Positions 43,401 through 50,875 of a stretch of DNA of 64,000 bases are shown here, one piece after another. The notes beneath the pieces are model-generated. The model was not told where the DNA came from, made no database searches, and was given only the letters and a program-made list of their open reading frames with translations. Position 1 is the first letter of the stretch, and every line of letters begins with the position of its first letter. A program made the translations under genes and the position numbers. The stretch is from RUG12461 sp045661345 (GTDB lineage: Bacteria; Bacillota; Clostridia; Lachnospirales; Lachnospiraceae), in NCBI GenBank assembly GCA_045661345.1, contig JAZRFM010000025.1, positions 1 through 64,000 on the forward strand, read 5' to 3'.

Positions 43401-43730
43401 GTCAACCAGGGGCTGAAAAGCCGGCTGTCCAATGAGGTGGTTTTTGAGGACTATCGTGAGGATGAGCTGGTGAGGATCTTTCAGCAGATGCTGAAACAGA
43501 AGGGACTTCAGATGGAAGATGGACTGGAGGACGCTATCCGTCTAATGATCGAAAAAGCCCGTCGTGACACGGTGGACTTCGGGAACGCGAGGGGAGTCCG
43601 AAACCTTCTCGAGCAATGCATTCGAAGAAAGGACAGCAGGATCGCCTCCTCGCTTCGGGAAGGGAAGCCTGTGGAGGATGACGAGCTTTTAACGATCCGG
43701 CGGGAGGATCTGTCTGCCGGCTTCCTTTGA
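40476..43730 (+). CDS. Hsp70-AAA-AAA fusion protein
   Basis: 1084 residues. Residues 1-380 are a full Hsp70 ATPase (IDLGTTYSVG; ITVPAYFKDSQRKAT; NEPTAAALCY; VYDLGGGTFDVTIL; FIGGSSRIPFV), followed by a substrate-domain-like beta region (about 390-480: DVCSHSIGIVV, RTIARDQKRLSISITEGE). Two CbxX/SpoVK/EccA-type AAA+ modules follow: Walker A GNPGTGKTT near 585 with Walker B GGILFIDEAYAL; Walker A GNAGTGKTT near 865 with GGILFIDEAYTL. Both have DFGNARGVRNL as sensor region. All ATP sites look intact. So one chain joins an unfolding ring with a chaperone. There is no known counterpart in my memory for this exact order; the last gene of the operon. Confidence 0.92.
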   Translation: MILGIDLGTTYSVGAYMDESGDPQVIENAEGSHLTPSVVMLEDGAQAVVGENAKDESLLRPDDVISVIKNEMGKRIVVKERGQRQFTPEMVSSLILRKIAEDAARSSGRTVDSVVITVPAYFKDSQRKATEDASTLAGLPLAGMINEPTAAALCYIHRNRIREETLLVYDLGGGTFDVTILRIDGEGEITVLSTDGLSRAGGSFFDRQIADYVCMEIKDRQGIDLKSAEYLDELQELLIRAEKAKKELSAKQEASIPLRIGKVREQVTLTRQTFTEMIRPTVEKTLRKTRAAMEAAGLSGAQIDRVLFIGGSSRIPFVREEVSRCLSREISADINPDEAVAIGAAIYGNALAKKEASLHFTDVCSHSIGIVVTGENGKEENEKVIFRNSRLPVEKERRFRTIARDQKRLSISITEGEYRELTDITIIGNFDIALPSGVPAHSLVLLSIGLDRHQLIHLKVIVPEIDFSEEYHMKRIANMEEGEVRKIAKEMRELSVGVEHTAKDLEAPGKEGFPSEEGSPGMDTLLSGYREILLELDGLIGLAGVKAQVKRRIETLEADRRAEEAGAQRKGGGGTIHMLFTGNPGTGKTTVARLLGKIYRKAGILPSGDKLVECNRGNLVGMYQGHTAQNVQNRFQEAEGGILFIDEAYALIQDRGDSFGHEAVDEIVAQMENRRDSVCVILAGYEKDMEDFLRANAGLRSRIRNRIDFADYSLEEMCEIFARFARESGMLLGEDAMEPLRQILSIRSKQPDFGNARGVRNLFDDVREVQNTRLLQMEASGKSPGGKDYDTILAEDLKKLLGQSLREEKSLEELLSELNGLTGLSAAKKKVQEMVDAVMVRRMMEERGITPPAETGTLHLIFKGNAGTGKTTVARLLGEIYTKLGVLKKKVFIEVSRADLVANYAGQTATNVMEKLDQAEGGILFIDEAYTLLNGEQDEFGREAVQTLVAELENRRNRLMCIVAGYGTEIDDFLSVNQGLKSRLSNEVVFEDYREDELVRIFQQMLKQKGLQMEDGLEDAIRLMIEKARRDTVDFGNARGVRNLLEQCIRRKDSRIASSLREGKPVEDDELLTIRREDLSAGFL

Positions 43731-43787
43731 CCTGAGGGAGCGGTACGGAGCAGGCGCTTTAAAATGAGTATCCTTGGAAAAGAACCG

Positions 43788-43823
43788 AAAACCCGGGCTG
43801 CCGATTGACAGTCCGGGTTTGTT
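43788..43823 (+). terminator. Terminator of the peptide/chaperone operon
   Basis: AAACCCGGGCTG and CAGTCCGGGTTT pair with loop CCGATTGA; GTT follows, so the T run is weak. Confidence 0.65.
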
Positions 43824-43966
43824 ATGTCAAAATCAAGAGAACCCTATCTGTTTTGCAGTTCTGACAAACGATGCGGGATGTCCGGCATCCGTCTGCGGGG
43901 TTCCCGCAGAATACCTGATACCTGCGGTGCTTTACGAATCACAATACAAAAAAGGAGAAGATGAGT

Positions 43967-45529
43967 ATGAACGATGAAATCCATTTGACCAGCCGGAAAA
44001 AGAAAGGCGTTTTAAGGATCCTCTTTAGCCGGACCGGTGTGGTCATCCTTCTGTTGCTGCTTGCCTTTGTCGTGATTTTTCTGCTGCTGGCCTTTTTTTC
44101 ACAGATCATTTCCTACACCCTGATCGGAGCGCTGATCTTTAACCTCGCAGTCGTCATAGCACTTTACAACAGTGATATGGATTCCTCGGCCAAGCTGACC
44201 TGGATTCTGCTGATCTCAGTCACCTCCGTTTTCGGCGGCATTTTTTACTTATATACACGCATCAACGCCGGACACAGGATGGTGGGAGGGCGTTATAATG
44301 CCCTCGCACAGGAACACCGGAATGAGATCAAACAGGATGAAGGAGTGATGGAAAGGCTTCGCGAAGAAAGCCCGGAAACGGCAGAGCTTGTGACCTACCT
44401 GAACCGCAATACCACGTTCCCCGTTTCGGATCAAAACCGCGTTACCTACTATCCCGTCGGGGAAGATAAATGGGCGGCTATGCTGGAGGAGCTTAAAAAA
44501 GCGGAGCATTTCATTTTCCTGGAGTATTTTATTGTGGAAGAGGGAATGATGTGGGGGAAGATCCTCTACCTCCTTGCAGAGAAAGCAAAGCAGGGCGTGG
44601 ATGTGCGTGTGATGTATGACGGCACCTGTGCGATTTCCATGCTTCCGTATAATTATCCGGAAATGTTGAAAAAGCTGGGCATCAAGGCCAAGATGTTTTC
44701 TCCTTTACGCCCTCTTTCCTCTACCCACTATAATAACCGTGACCACAGAAAGATCCTGGTGATTGACGGGAAGGTCGGCTTCAACGGCGGCGTGAACCTG
44801 GGTGATGAATATATCAACCATATCGACCGCTTCGGACATTGGAAGGACACGGCAGTAAAAATCGAAGGGGAGGCCGTGAAAAACCTGACCCTGATGTTCC
44901 TCAATATGTGGAGCTTCGAAGAGGAACATCCGGACTACCAGACATATCTGACAGCACAGCCGGAGCATTTTCCGGATCAGAAAGGCTTTGTGGTGCCTTA
45001 CGGATTCAATCCCTATGAGAAGGATCGTATAGGAGAGAAAGTCTATATGGACATTCTGAACCGTGCGAACCGCTACGTCCATATCATGACCCCGTACCTG
45101 ATTCTGGATGACCAGCTTCTGACTGCTTTGAAGTTCAGTGCGGAGCGGGGAGTGGATACGAAGCTGATTCTTCCGGGGATCCCGGACAAGAAGGCGGTCT
45201 ATGCACTGGCAAAGACCTATTTCAAGACGCTTCTGGAATCCGGTGTTGAGATCTACCTCTATACCCCCGGCTTTATCCATGCCAAGGTATTTGTTTCGGA
45301 CGATGTAAAGGCTGTGGTCGGTACCATCAATCTGGATTACCGGAGCCTGTACCATCACTTTGAGTGCGGCACCTATCTTTATGATACGCCCTGTATTCCG
45401 GACATTGAACAGGACTTTACCAACACGCTTCAGAAGTGTGTGCGGGTTACCGAAGAATCCATCAAGGCAGAAAAACTGGGCGTGAAGCTGCAGGGTCGTT
45501 TCCTGCGCCTGGTGGGGACGCTGCTTTAA
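43967..45529 (+). CDS. cls: Cardiolipin synthase (phospholipase D family)
   Basis: 520 residues from ATG 43967 (nine bases after GGAG); the ATG at 43961 is only three bases from it. Two N-terminal membrane segments (VVILLLLLAFVVIFLLLAFF; YTLIGALIFNLAVVIAL) are followed by two HKD motifs: HYNNRDHRKILVIDGKVGFNGG and FIHAKVFVSDDVKAVVGTINLD. It joins two phosphatidylglycerols into cardiolipin at the membrane. Length is normal. Confidence 0.93.
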   Translation: MNDEIHLTSRKKKGVLRILFSRTGVVILLLLLAFVVIFLLLAFFSQIISYTLIGALIFNLAVVIALYNSDMDSSAKLTWILLISVTSVFGGIFYLYTRINAGHRMVGGRYNALAQEHRNEIKQDEGVMERLREESPETAELVTYLNRNTTFPVSDQNRVTYYPVGEDKWAAMLEELKKAEHFIFLEYFIVEEGMMWGKILYLLAEKAKQGVDVRVMYDGTCAISMLPYNYPEMLKKLGIKAKMFSPLRPLSSTHYNNRDHRKILVIDGKVGFNGGVNLGDEYINHIDRFGHWKDTAVKIEGEAVKNLTLMFLNMWSFEEEHPDYQTYLTAQPEHFPDQKGFVVPYGFNPYEKDRIGEKVYMDILNRANRYVHIMTPYLILDDQLLTALKFSAERGVDTKLILPGIPDKKAVYALAKTYFKTLLESGVEIYLYTPGFIHAKVFVSDDVKAVVGTINLDYRSLYHHFECGTYLYDTPCIPDIEQDFTNTLQKCVRVTEESIKAEKLGVKLQGRFLRLVGTLL

Positions 45530-45612
45530 AGTAACGCTGAAATCTGCGGTTCCTTTAGGAAAGTGCACATCACCGATTTGGACATACCGATCGGCAGGAG
45601 GAAAAGTTTGAT

Positions 45613-46440
45613 ATGAAAGAACAGGCAATCTTATCAATTATCTTAACCGTAGTGATCGGGCTGATCGTCATGGCGGCGGCGCTTGGGATCACACAGGCCG
45701 TTTTCAGACACATTCAAAGAAAGCGGGCAGATATTATGGCAGTCCTGTTAAGGAGGCTGGTATCCCTGGGGATCATTATTATCGGACTTGTCGTCATTGT
45801 TACTACGATTGGCGGGTTCAATCCGTTGTTGGTAACGCTGATCCTGGTGGTCGCGGCTATTGCCCTTGTGATTGTATTTGCCGCTCAGGGAATGCTGAAG
45901 GATTTACTTGGGGGTGTGCTGATCAGCATCTATAAGCCCTTTGAGATCGGTGACCGTATCTCGCTGGAGGACGGCACCACCGGGGTTGTCAAGGATATTA
46001 CCATGCGGCATGTGGCACTGATCGGACTGGATACGGAAACCTTCGTTGTGCCGAACAGCAAGCTGAACGACATGAAGATTACGAATTTTTGCTATCACCG
46101 GGATAACCGGTCTGCAAAGTTCAACTTTTATGTCGCATTAAACAGTGATATGGAAAAGACCCTGCAGGTGGTGAGAGATGCGATCATATCCTCTCCCCTT
46201 AGTCTTCCCGGAAAGGAAAAGGACGGGAAAATGGACTATGGACCGGTCTATTTCATGGCCTATGAGGTGACGGGCTTCCGTGTTTCCACCACGGTCTATT
46301 TTCCGGCGAACGTTCCCACGGAGGTATTGATCTCCGATATCAACCTGAGAGTGACCAGGGCTTTGGCAGAGAACGGTATAGAGATTCCCTATCCTTACAT
46401 CAATGTGGTGGACAAGGGGAAGGCCGGAAGCGGTCAATAA
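45613..46440 (+). CDS. MscS-family mechanosensitive channel
   Basis: 275 residues. Three membrane segments (AILSIILTVVIGLIVMAAAL; VSLGIIIIGLVVIV; TLILVVAAIALVIVFAAQG), then the pore-lining/vestibule sequence GMLKDLLGGVLISIYKPFEIGD and TTGVVKDITMRHVAL, with VVPNSKL. It releases solutes on hypo-osmotic shock. AGGAGG lies 11 bases before the ATG. It sits between cls and nfnA with about 100 bases on each side. Confidence 0.93.
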   Translation: MKEQAILSIILTVVIGLIVMAAALGITQAVFRHIQRKRADIMAVLLRRLVSLGIIIIGLVVIVTTIGGFNPLLVTLILVVAAIALVIVFAAQGMLKDLLGGVLISIYKPFEIGDRISLEDGTTGVVKDITMRHVALIGLDTETFVVPNSKLNDMKITNFCYHRDNRSAKFNFYVALNSDMEKTLQVVRDAIISSPLSLPGKEKDGKMDYGPVYFMAYEVTGFRVSTTVYFPANVPTEVLISDINLRVTRALAENGIEIPYPYINVVDKGKAGSGQ

Positions 46441-46446
46441 GCTATA

Positions 46447-46473
46447 CAGGAAACGAATTCATTCGTTTCCCTG
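46447..46473. other. Perfect 10-bp palindrome after the MscS gene
   Basis: GGAAACGAAT-TC-ATTCGTTTCC seven bases after the stop codon. It can form a hairpin but lacks a T run, so it may be a 3' stabiliser or a rho-type stop rather than an intrinsic terminator. Confidence 0.45.
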
Positions 46474-46546
46474 TCGCCTGTGCAGGCCGGGTGAGCGTTG
46501 AATCAACTGTAACAGTTCCTTAGAATAGAGGAAAAGGAGATGAACC

Positions 46547-47425
46547 ATGTTTGAGATCAAAAGAGCGGAGAATCTGGCGGATAAGATCTATCTGTTTGAT
46601 GTATATGCACCGAGAGTGACAGCGAAATGCCTGCCCGGACAGTTTGTGATCGTTCGCACGGATGAAAAGGGAGAGAGGATTCCTTTGACAATCTGCGACT
46701 ATGACAGAGAAAGGGAAACGGTAACGCTGGTGGTACAGACCGTGGGTGCTTCCACAGAGCGGATGAAGGATCTGAAAGCGGGCGATGCTTTCCTTGATGT
46801 CGTGGGGCCCCTTGGAAAGCCATCCGATCTTTGCGAGGAAGAAAACCTGGAGGAGACGGGGAAGAAAAAGATCGTCTTTATTGCGGGGGGACTTGGAACT
46901 GCGCCTGTGTATCCGCAGGTGAAATGGCTTCATGAGCACGGAGTGGAGGCGGATGTGATCATGGGATCCAGAACCAAAGATCTTTTGTTTTACATGGATG
47001 AAATGAAAGCCGTGGCGAAAAATGTGTATGTCACCACGGATGACGGTACCTTCGGATTTCACGGGATGGGAACCAATCAGCTCCAGGCGTTATATGACCA
47101 GGGTGTGAGATATGATCACTGCGTGGCCATCGGTCCCATGATCATGATGAAGTTCGTATGCCTGCTGACAAAGGAACTGGGGATTAAAACCATCGTCTCC
47201 ATGAATCCCATTATGGTGGACGGAACCGGTATGTGCGGCGCCTGCCGGCTTCTGGTGGGGGGTGAAGTGAAGTTCGCCTGTGTGGACGGACCGGAATTTG
47301 ACGGGCATCTGGTGGATTTTGACGGTGCGATGAAGCGTGTCCAGCAATATAAGACGGAGGAGGGGCGCGCGATGCTGGCCCTGCAGGAGGGCGAAACACA
47401 CCACGGGGGTTGCGGAAGCTGTTAG
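46547..47425 (+). CDS. nfnA: NfnA-like FAD/[2Fe-2S] subunit (ferredoxin-NADP reductase type)
   Basis: 292 residues. FAD-binding front (PGQFVIVRTDEKGERIPLTI), NAD(P)-binding VFIAGGLGTAPVYPQV, and a C-terminal cysteine set (MCGACRLLVGGEVKFACVDGPEF plus CGSC at the end). This fits NfnA/SudB, the small subunit of NADH-dependent ferredoxin:NADP+ oxidoreductase, which bifurcates electrons together with the next gene. AAAGGAG precedes the ATG. Being beside a GltA-like gene rather than dihydroorotate dehydrogenase supports this reading. Confidence 0.85.
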   Translation: MFEIKRAENLADKIYLFDVYAPRVTAKCLPGQFVIVRTDEKGERIPLTICDYDRERETVTLVVQTVGASTERMKDLKAGDAFLDVVGPLGKPSDLCEEENLEETGKKKIVFIAGGLGTAPVYPQVKWLHEHGVEADVIMGSRTKDLLFYMDEMKAVAKNVYVTTDDGTFGFHGMGTNQLQALYDQGVRYDHCVAIGPMIMMKFVCLLTKELGIKTIVSMNPIMVDGTGMCGACRLLVGGEVKFACVDGPEFDGHLVDFDGAMKRVQQYKTEEGRAMLALQEGETHHGGCGSC

Positions 47426-47457
47426 CGAATTTAGGCAGTTAGAAGGAGAGCGGAAGA

Positions 47458-48846
47458 ATGAGCGCAGATGTATTAAAAAGAGTACCCATCAGGGAACAGG
47501 ATCCGAAGGAACGCGCACACAACTTTGAAGAGGTGTGCCTCGGGTATGAAGAAGCACAGGCGATGGAGGAAGCGTCCCGCTGCCTGAACTGCAGGAATCC
47601 GAAATGTGTGGCGGGATGCCCTGTTTCCATTAATATTCCGGGATTTATCGAGCAGATCAAGGAAGGACGGCATGAATCGGCTTATCAGATCCTCTCGGAG
47701 GCAACCACGCTTCCGGCGGTCTGCGGAAGAGTCTGTCCGCAGGAAAGCCAGTGTGAAGGACAGTGCATCCGCGGGATCAAGGGAGAACCGGTCTCCATCG
47801 GAAAACTGGAGCGTTTTGCCGCGGATTGGGCCAGAGAGCACGATGTGAAGCCGGAACCGCCGAAGAAAAAGAACGGACGAAAGGTAGCCGTGATCGGATC
47901 CGGACCGGCGGGCCTTACCTGCGCGGGAGATCTGGCAAAGAACGGGTATGATGTGACGATTTTTGAGGCACTGCATGAGGCGGGCGGGGTTCTTGTTTAC
48001 GGGATTCCGGAGTTCCGTTTGCCGAAGGATGCGGTGGTAAAGGCCGAGGTGGAAAATGTCCGTTCTCTTGGCGTCCGGATCGAGACAGACGTGGTCATCG
48101 GGAAGTCTGTGACGATTGATGAATTATTGGAACAGGAAGGATTTGAAGCCGTTTTTATCGGCTCCGGTGCGGGACTGCCGCGGTTTATGGGGATTCCCGG
48201 AGAGCAGGCGAACGGCGTGTTCTCGGCGAACGAGTTTTTGACCAGAAATAATCTCATGAAGGCCTATAAAAACTATGATACACCGATCAAAAAGGGGTCA
48301 AAAGTAGTTGTGGTAGGCGGCGGCAATGTCGCGATGGATGCGGCGCGTACGGCGCTGCGGCTCGGTGCGGAGGTACATGTTGTCTACCGCAGAGGCGAAA
48401 AAGAGCTTCCTGCGAGAGTGGAGGAAGTACATCATGCCAGGGAAGAGGGCATCATCTTTGATCTTCTGCAGAATCCGAAGGAAATCCTTGTGGATGAAAA
48501 CGGCTGGGTGAAGGGGATCAGGATCGTGAAGATGGAGCTGGGAGAGCCGGATGAATCAGGACGCAGGAGTCCTGTGGAGATTCCGGGCAGCGAGTACGAG
48601 ATTGCCTGCGATACGGTGATCATGTCGCTGGGAACCTCCCCGAATCCGCTGATTTCGTCCACGACAAAGGGGTTGGATGTGAACAGGCGGCAATGCATCA
48701 TCGCAGAGGAGTCCACGGGTGCGACCAGCAAAGAGGCGGTATTTGCCGGCGGAGATGCTGTCAGCGGAGCTGCGACGGTGATTTTGGCCATGGGTGCAGG
48801 GAAGAACGCGGCAAAGGGCATACACGACTATTTAAGCCATCATTGA
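47458..48846 (+). CDS. nfnB: NfnB-like subunit / glutamate synthase small-subunit-like oxidoreductase
   Basis: 462 residues. N-terminal two-cluster domain (CLNCRNPKCVAGCPV; CGRVCPQESQCEGQCIRG), FAD site VAVIGSGPAGLTCAGDLAKNG in two parts, FRLPKDAV, NADPH site VVVVGGGNVAMDAARTAL, and VFAGGDAVSGAATVILAMGAG. This is the GltA/NfnB family. With NfnA it would move electrons between NADH, NADPH and ferredoxin in the cytoplasm. It starts 32 bases after nfnA with AAGGAG. A terminator follows. Confidence 0.88.
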   Translation: MSADVLKRVPIREQDPKERAHNFEEVCLGYEEAQAMEEASRCLNCRNPKCVAGCPVSINIPGFIEQIKEGRHESAYQILSEATTLPAVCGRVCPQESQCEGQCIRGIKGEPVSIGKLERFAADWAREHDVKPEPPKKKNGRKVAVIGSGPAGLTCAGDLAKNGYDVTIFEALHEAGGVLVYGIPEFRLPKDAVVKAEVENVRSLGVRIETDVVIGKSVTIDELLEQEGFEAVFIGSGAGLPRFMGIPGEQANGVFSANEFLTRNNLMKAYKNYDTPIKKGSKVVVVGGGNVAMDAARTALRLGAEVHVVYRRGEKELPARVEEVHHAREEGIIFDLLQNPKEILVDENGWVKGIRIVKMELGEPDESGRRSPVEIPGSEYEIACDTVIMSLGTSPNPLISSTTKGLDVNRRQCIIAEESTGATSKEAVFAGGDAVSGAATVILAMGAGKNAAKGIHDYLSHH

Positions 48847-48970
48847 CCGACAGCCTGACTTCCTATAGGATCCATACAAAAAAACGCCAGAACGGGAAAA
48901 TAACGACAATCAATCGGAATGGAACTGCAGTCACGCAGTTTTGGGAAAAATAGACAATGGAAAAACAAAA

Positions 48971-49010
48971 AAAGACCGGCTTCCGGATCACGGAAAGCCG
49001 GTCTTTTCTG
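48971..49010 (+). terminator. Terminator after nfnB
   Basis: AAAAGACCGGCTTCCG and CGGAAAGCCGGTCTTTT form a long stem with one bulged base and loop GATCA. It is symmetrical enough to work on both strands. A smaller hairpin (AACTGC/GCAGTT) lies about 30 bases before it. Confidence 0.85.
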
Positions 49011-49540
49011 CGTATCGCCAAAAACGAGAACCAGAATGACAACATAAGGTGTTCTCCGGAAGAAAATGTGTATATCTAGAGGATTATATCCAGATATAAT
49101 AGAAAAATATGCACAATAGAAGGATGAAACAGGCATGAAACCAGAGAATTCCGCCTTATTCGACGGGATAGTTCATTGAGAGAGATAGAAGGGTAAATAT
49201 TGGCAAATATGAGACATATCTACGCAATATGGACTCATTTTACAGCATGAAAATGCCTTAAGAAAATATAATCCTGATAGGAGTAACATACAATATTAAA
49301 TATAAATTATATATAAGAATTGTTTCCTGCAAAAATGTATATGATTATTAAATATCTGACAAAATAATAAATTTTTCGTGTTTTTACACAATAAAAAACA
49401 GAACGCACGTTCGTGAAAGGGAGGGACTTACTTTTGGGAAGAAGGAGTGAGGGAGTTTTGATAAATCAGGGATAAACTTTGATAGAACGAAAAAAGAAGC
49501 TTATGGGACAGGGTGACGATGGAGGGAAGGGGAGCCTCCG
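49011..49540. other. AT-rich gene-free stretch
   Basis: About 530 bases with no credible gene. The middle (49180-49400) is very AT-rich with several TATA-like words, and the SOS-box-like palindrome at 49400 is followed by GGGAGGG and a 13-codon open frame from a TTG at 49436 that I do not believe. It may be the scar of a lost LexA-controlled gene, or a long 3' region of the convergent aminotransferase gene. Confidence 0.5.
49400..49413. promoter_or_regulatory. SOS-box-like palindrome
   Basis: AGAACGCACGTTCG matches the Bacillus-type LexA site CGAAC-RNRY-GTTCG in 13 of 14 positions. No SOS gene follows. It could be chance in a 64-kb window, though such a close match is not common. Confidence 0.4.
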
Positions 49541-50653
49541 CTATCCGTTTTGGCCAGAAGATTTTGAAAGCAGCTTTTCGGAAAGCCGGTCATTTTGCGC
49601 CGGCATCAGAAAACAGAAGCGGATATAGCGTTCATCCAGGAACGGGAAAGTGGAGCAGTCCCGGATCATCATTTTTTCCCGGATACAGGCATCAAACAGG
49701 GATTGGGCGGTCAGCCCTTCTTCTTCGATCCGCAGCAGCATGAAGTTCGCAGAGGGCATATAGGCCTTGAAGCGGGAAGAATGGGAAAAAAGGGCATACA
49801 TCCGTTCTCTTTCCGCGGCGATGAGCGCCCGTGTCTTTTCAATATAAGACGTATCCCGGAACATGACGGTCCCCGCAAGCTCCGCAAAGGAATTGATTGT
49901 CCAGGGATCAGCGTTTGTACTGATCCGGGAGAGAAGATTGGTGTTGCCCGTGACGGCATAACCGAGACGAAGCCCCGGTGCCGCGAAGAACTTGGAAACA
50001 CCCCGCAACACAATGAGATTATTATAGTCATTTGTGAGAGGAATGGCGGAATACCGCTTGAGATCGGAGACAAACTCAATATAGGTCTCATCCACCATCA
50101 CAAAGATCCCGTGTTCCATACAGCAGTTCAGGATGGTACGCATATCGGAAAGAGGGATGCAGGTGCCGGTGGGATTGTTGGGATTACAGATGACGAGCAG
50201 ATCCGTGTCATCCGTGAGCTTGTCGGTGAGGGCCTCCACGCGAAGCGCAAAACCGTCTTTTTCCTGCAGGGGGAAATAAACGGAGGAACCGTTGCAGACC
50301 GAAACGGAGTGCTCATATTCCGAGTAGGTGGGACCGAGTATCAGCGCTTTTTTGGGCAGCGTATGGGCAATCACATGGGAAATCAGCTCAGTGGTGCCGT
50401 TTCCGACAAGCACCTGGGAAGTGTCGCAGCCGGCGTAGTCCGCGATGCTTTGTTTGAGAGCCGTATAATCCCGATCGGGATAAGCTTCGATGCAATGCAG
50501 GTTATGCGCGATCGCATCGGCGGCCTGGGGGGAAATGCCCAGGGGATTCACGTTTGCGGAATAGCTGATGATCGTATCCCGCTGAATGCCGTAAATCGCT
50601 TCGATCTTTTCCAGATCACTGCCGTGAAAGTGGTCTTTGTGTTTTAATATCAT
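49541..50653 (-). CDS. Class I/II aminotransferase, HisC/CobD-like
   Basis: 370 residues from ATG 50653, with AAGGAAGG upstream; the longer frame to 50758 runs through the promoter. PLP-fold I enzyme: SANVNPLGIS at the start, VGNGTTELI, VICNPNNPTGTC, VDETYIEF, and the PLP lysine in VLRGVSKFFAAPGLRLGYAV. This is the family of histidinol-phosphate aminotransferase and threonine-phosphate decarboxylase (CobD); the N-terminal HGSDLEKI and SANVNPLG favour a CobD-like member. No histidine or cobalamin gene is near, so the substrate is open. It is transcribed away from the DUF5717-like operon. Confidence 0.82.
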   Translation of the reverse strand: MILKHKDHFHGSDLEKIEAIYGIQRDTIISYSANVNPLGISPQAADAIAHNLHCIEAYPDRDYTALKQSIADYAGCDTSQVLVGNGTTELISHVIAHTLPKKALILGPTYSEYEHSVSVCNGSSVYFPLQEKDGFALRVEALTDKLTDDTDLLVICNPNNPTGTCIPLSDMRTILNCCMEHGIFVMVDETYIEFVSDLKRYSAIPLTNDYNNLIVLRGVSKFFAAPGLRLGYAVTGNTNLLSRISTNADPWTINSFAELAGTVMFRDTSYIEKTRALIAAERERMYALFSHSSRFKAYMPSANFMLLRIEEEGLTAQSLFDACIREKMMIRDCSTFPFLDERYIRFCFLMPAQNDRLSEKLLSKSSGQNG

Positions 50654-50765
50654 GAGATCCTTCCTTGCGTGGTATGTGAAAATCCGATATAATAACGTAA
50701 ACGAATGATACCGTTTCTTCATAATAAAATGGGCAGGTCGAAATGCCGCAGGCAGCATGTGACTT

Positions 50766-50792
50766 TTGACCTTAATATCACATATTTATTAT
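50766..50792 (+). promoter_or_regulatory. Candidate promoter of the DUF5717-like operon
   Basis: TTGACC with TATTAT at 15 bases (or TTATAG at 17). It sits about 85-110 bases before the preferred start codon. Confidence 0.45.
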
Positions 50793-50875
50793 AGAAGACA
50801 TCGGTGCGTATCAATTATGATAGCAACAGTATCGCAAAAAATCAATGGAATGTCCAACAGTCCGAAGGTGGTGCC

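Noticed and set aside
43774..43977. 67-codon plus-strand frame before the cardiolipin synthase gene
   Set aside because: It runs through the terminator hairpin and overlaps the cls start with its ribosome site; no homology seen.
49436..49477. Short TTG-started frame after the SOS-like box
   Set aside because: Only 13 codons, no matching product; kept only as part of the gap description.
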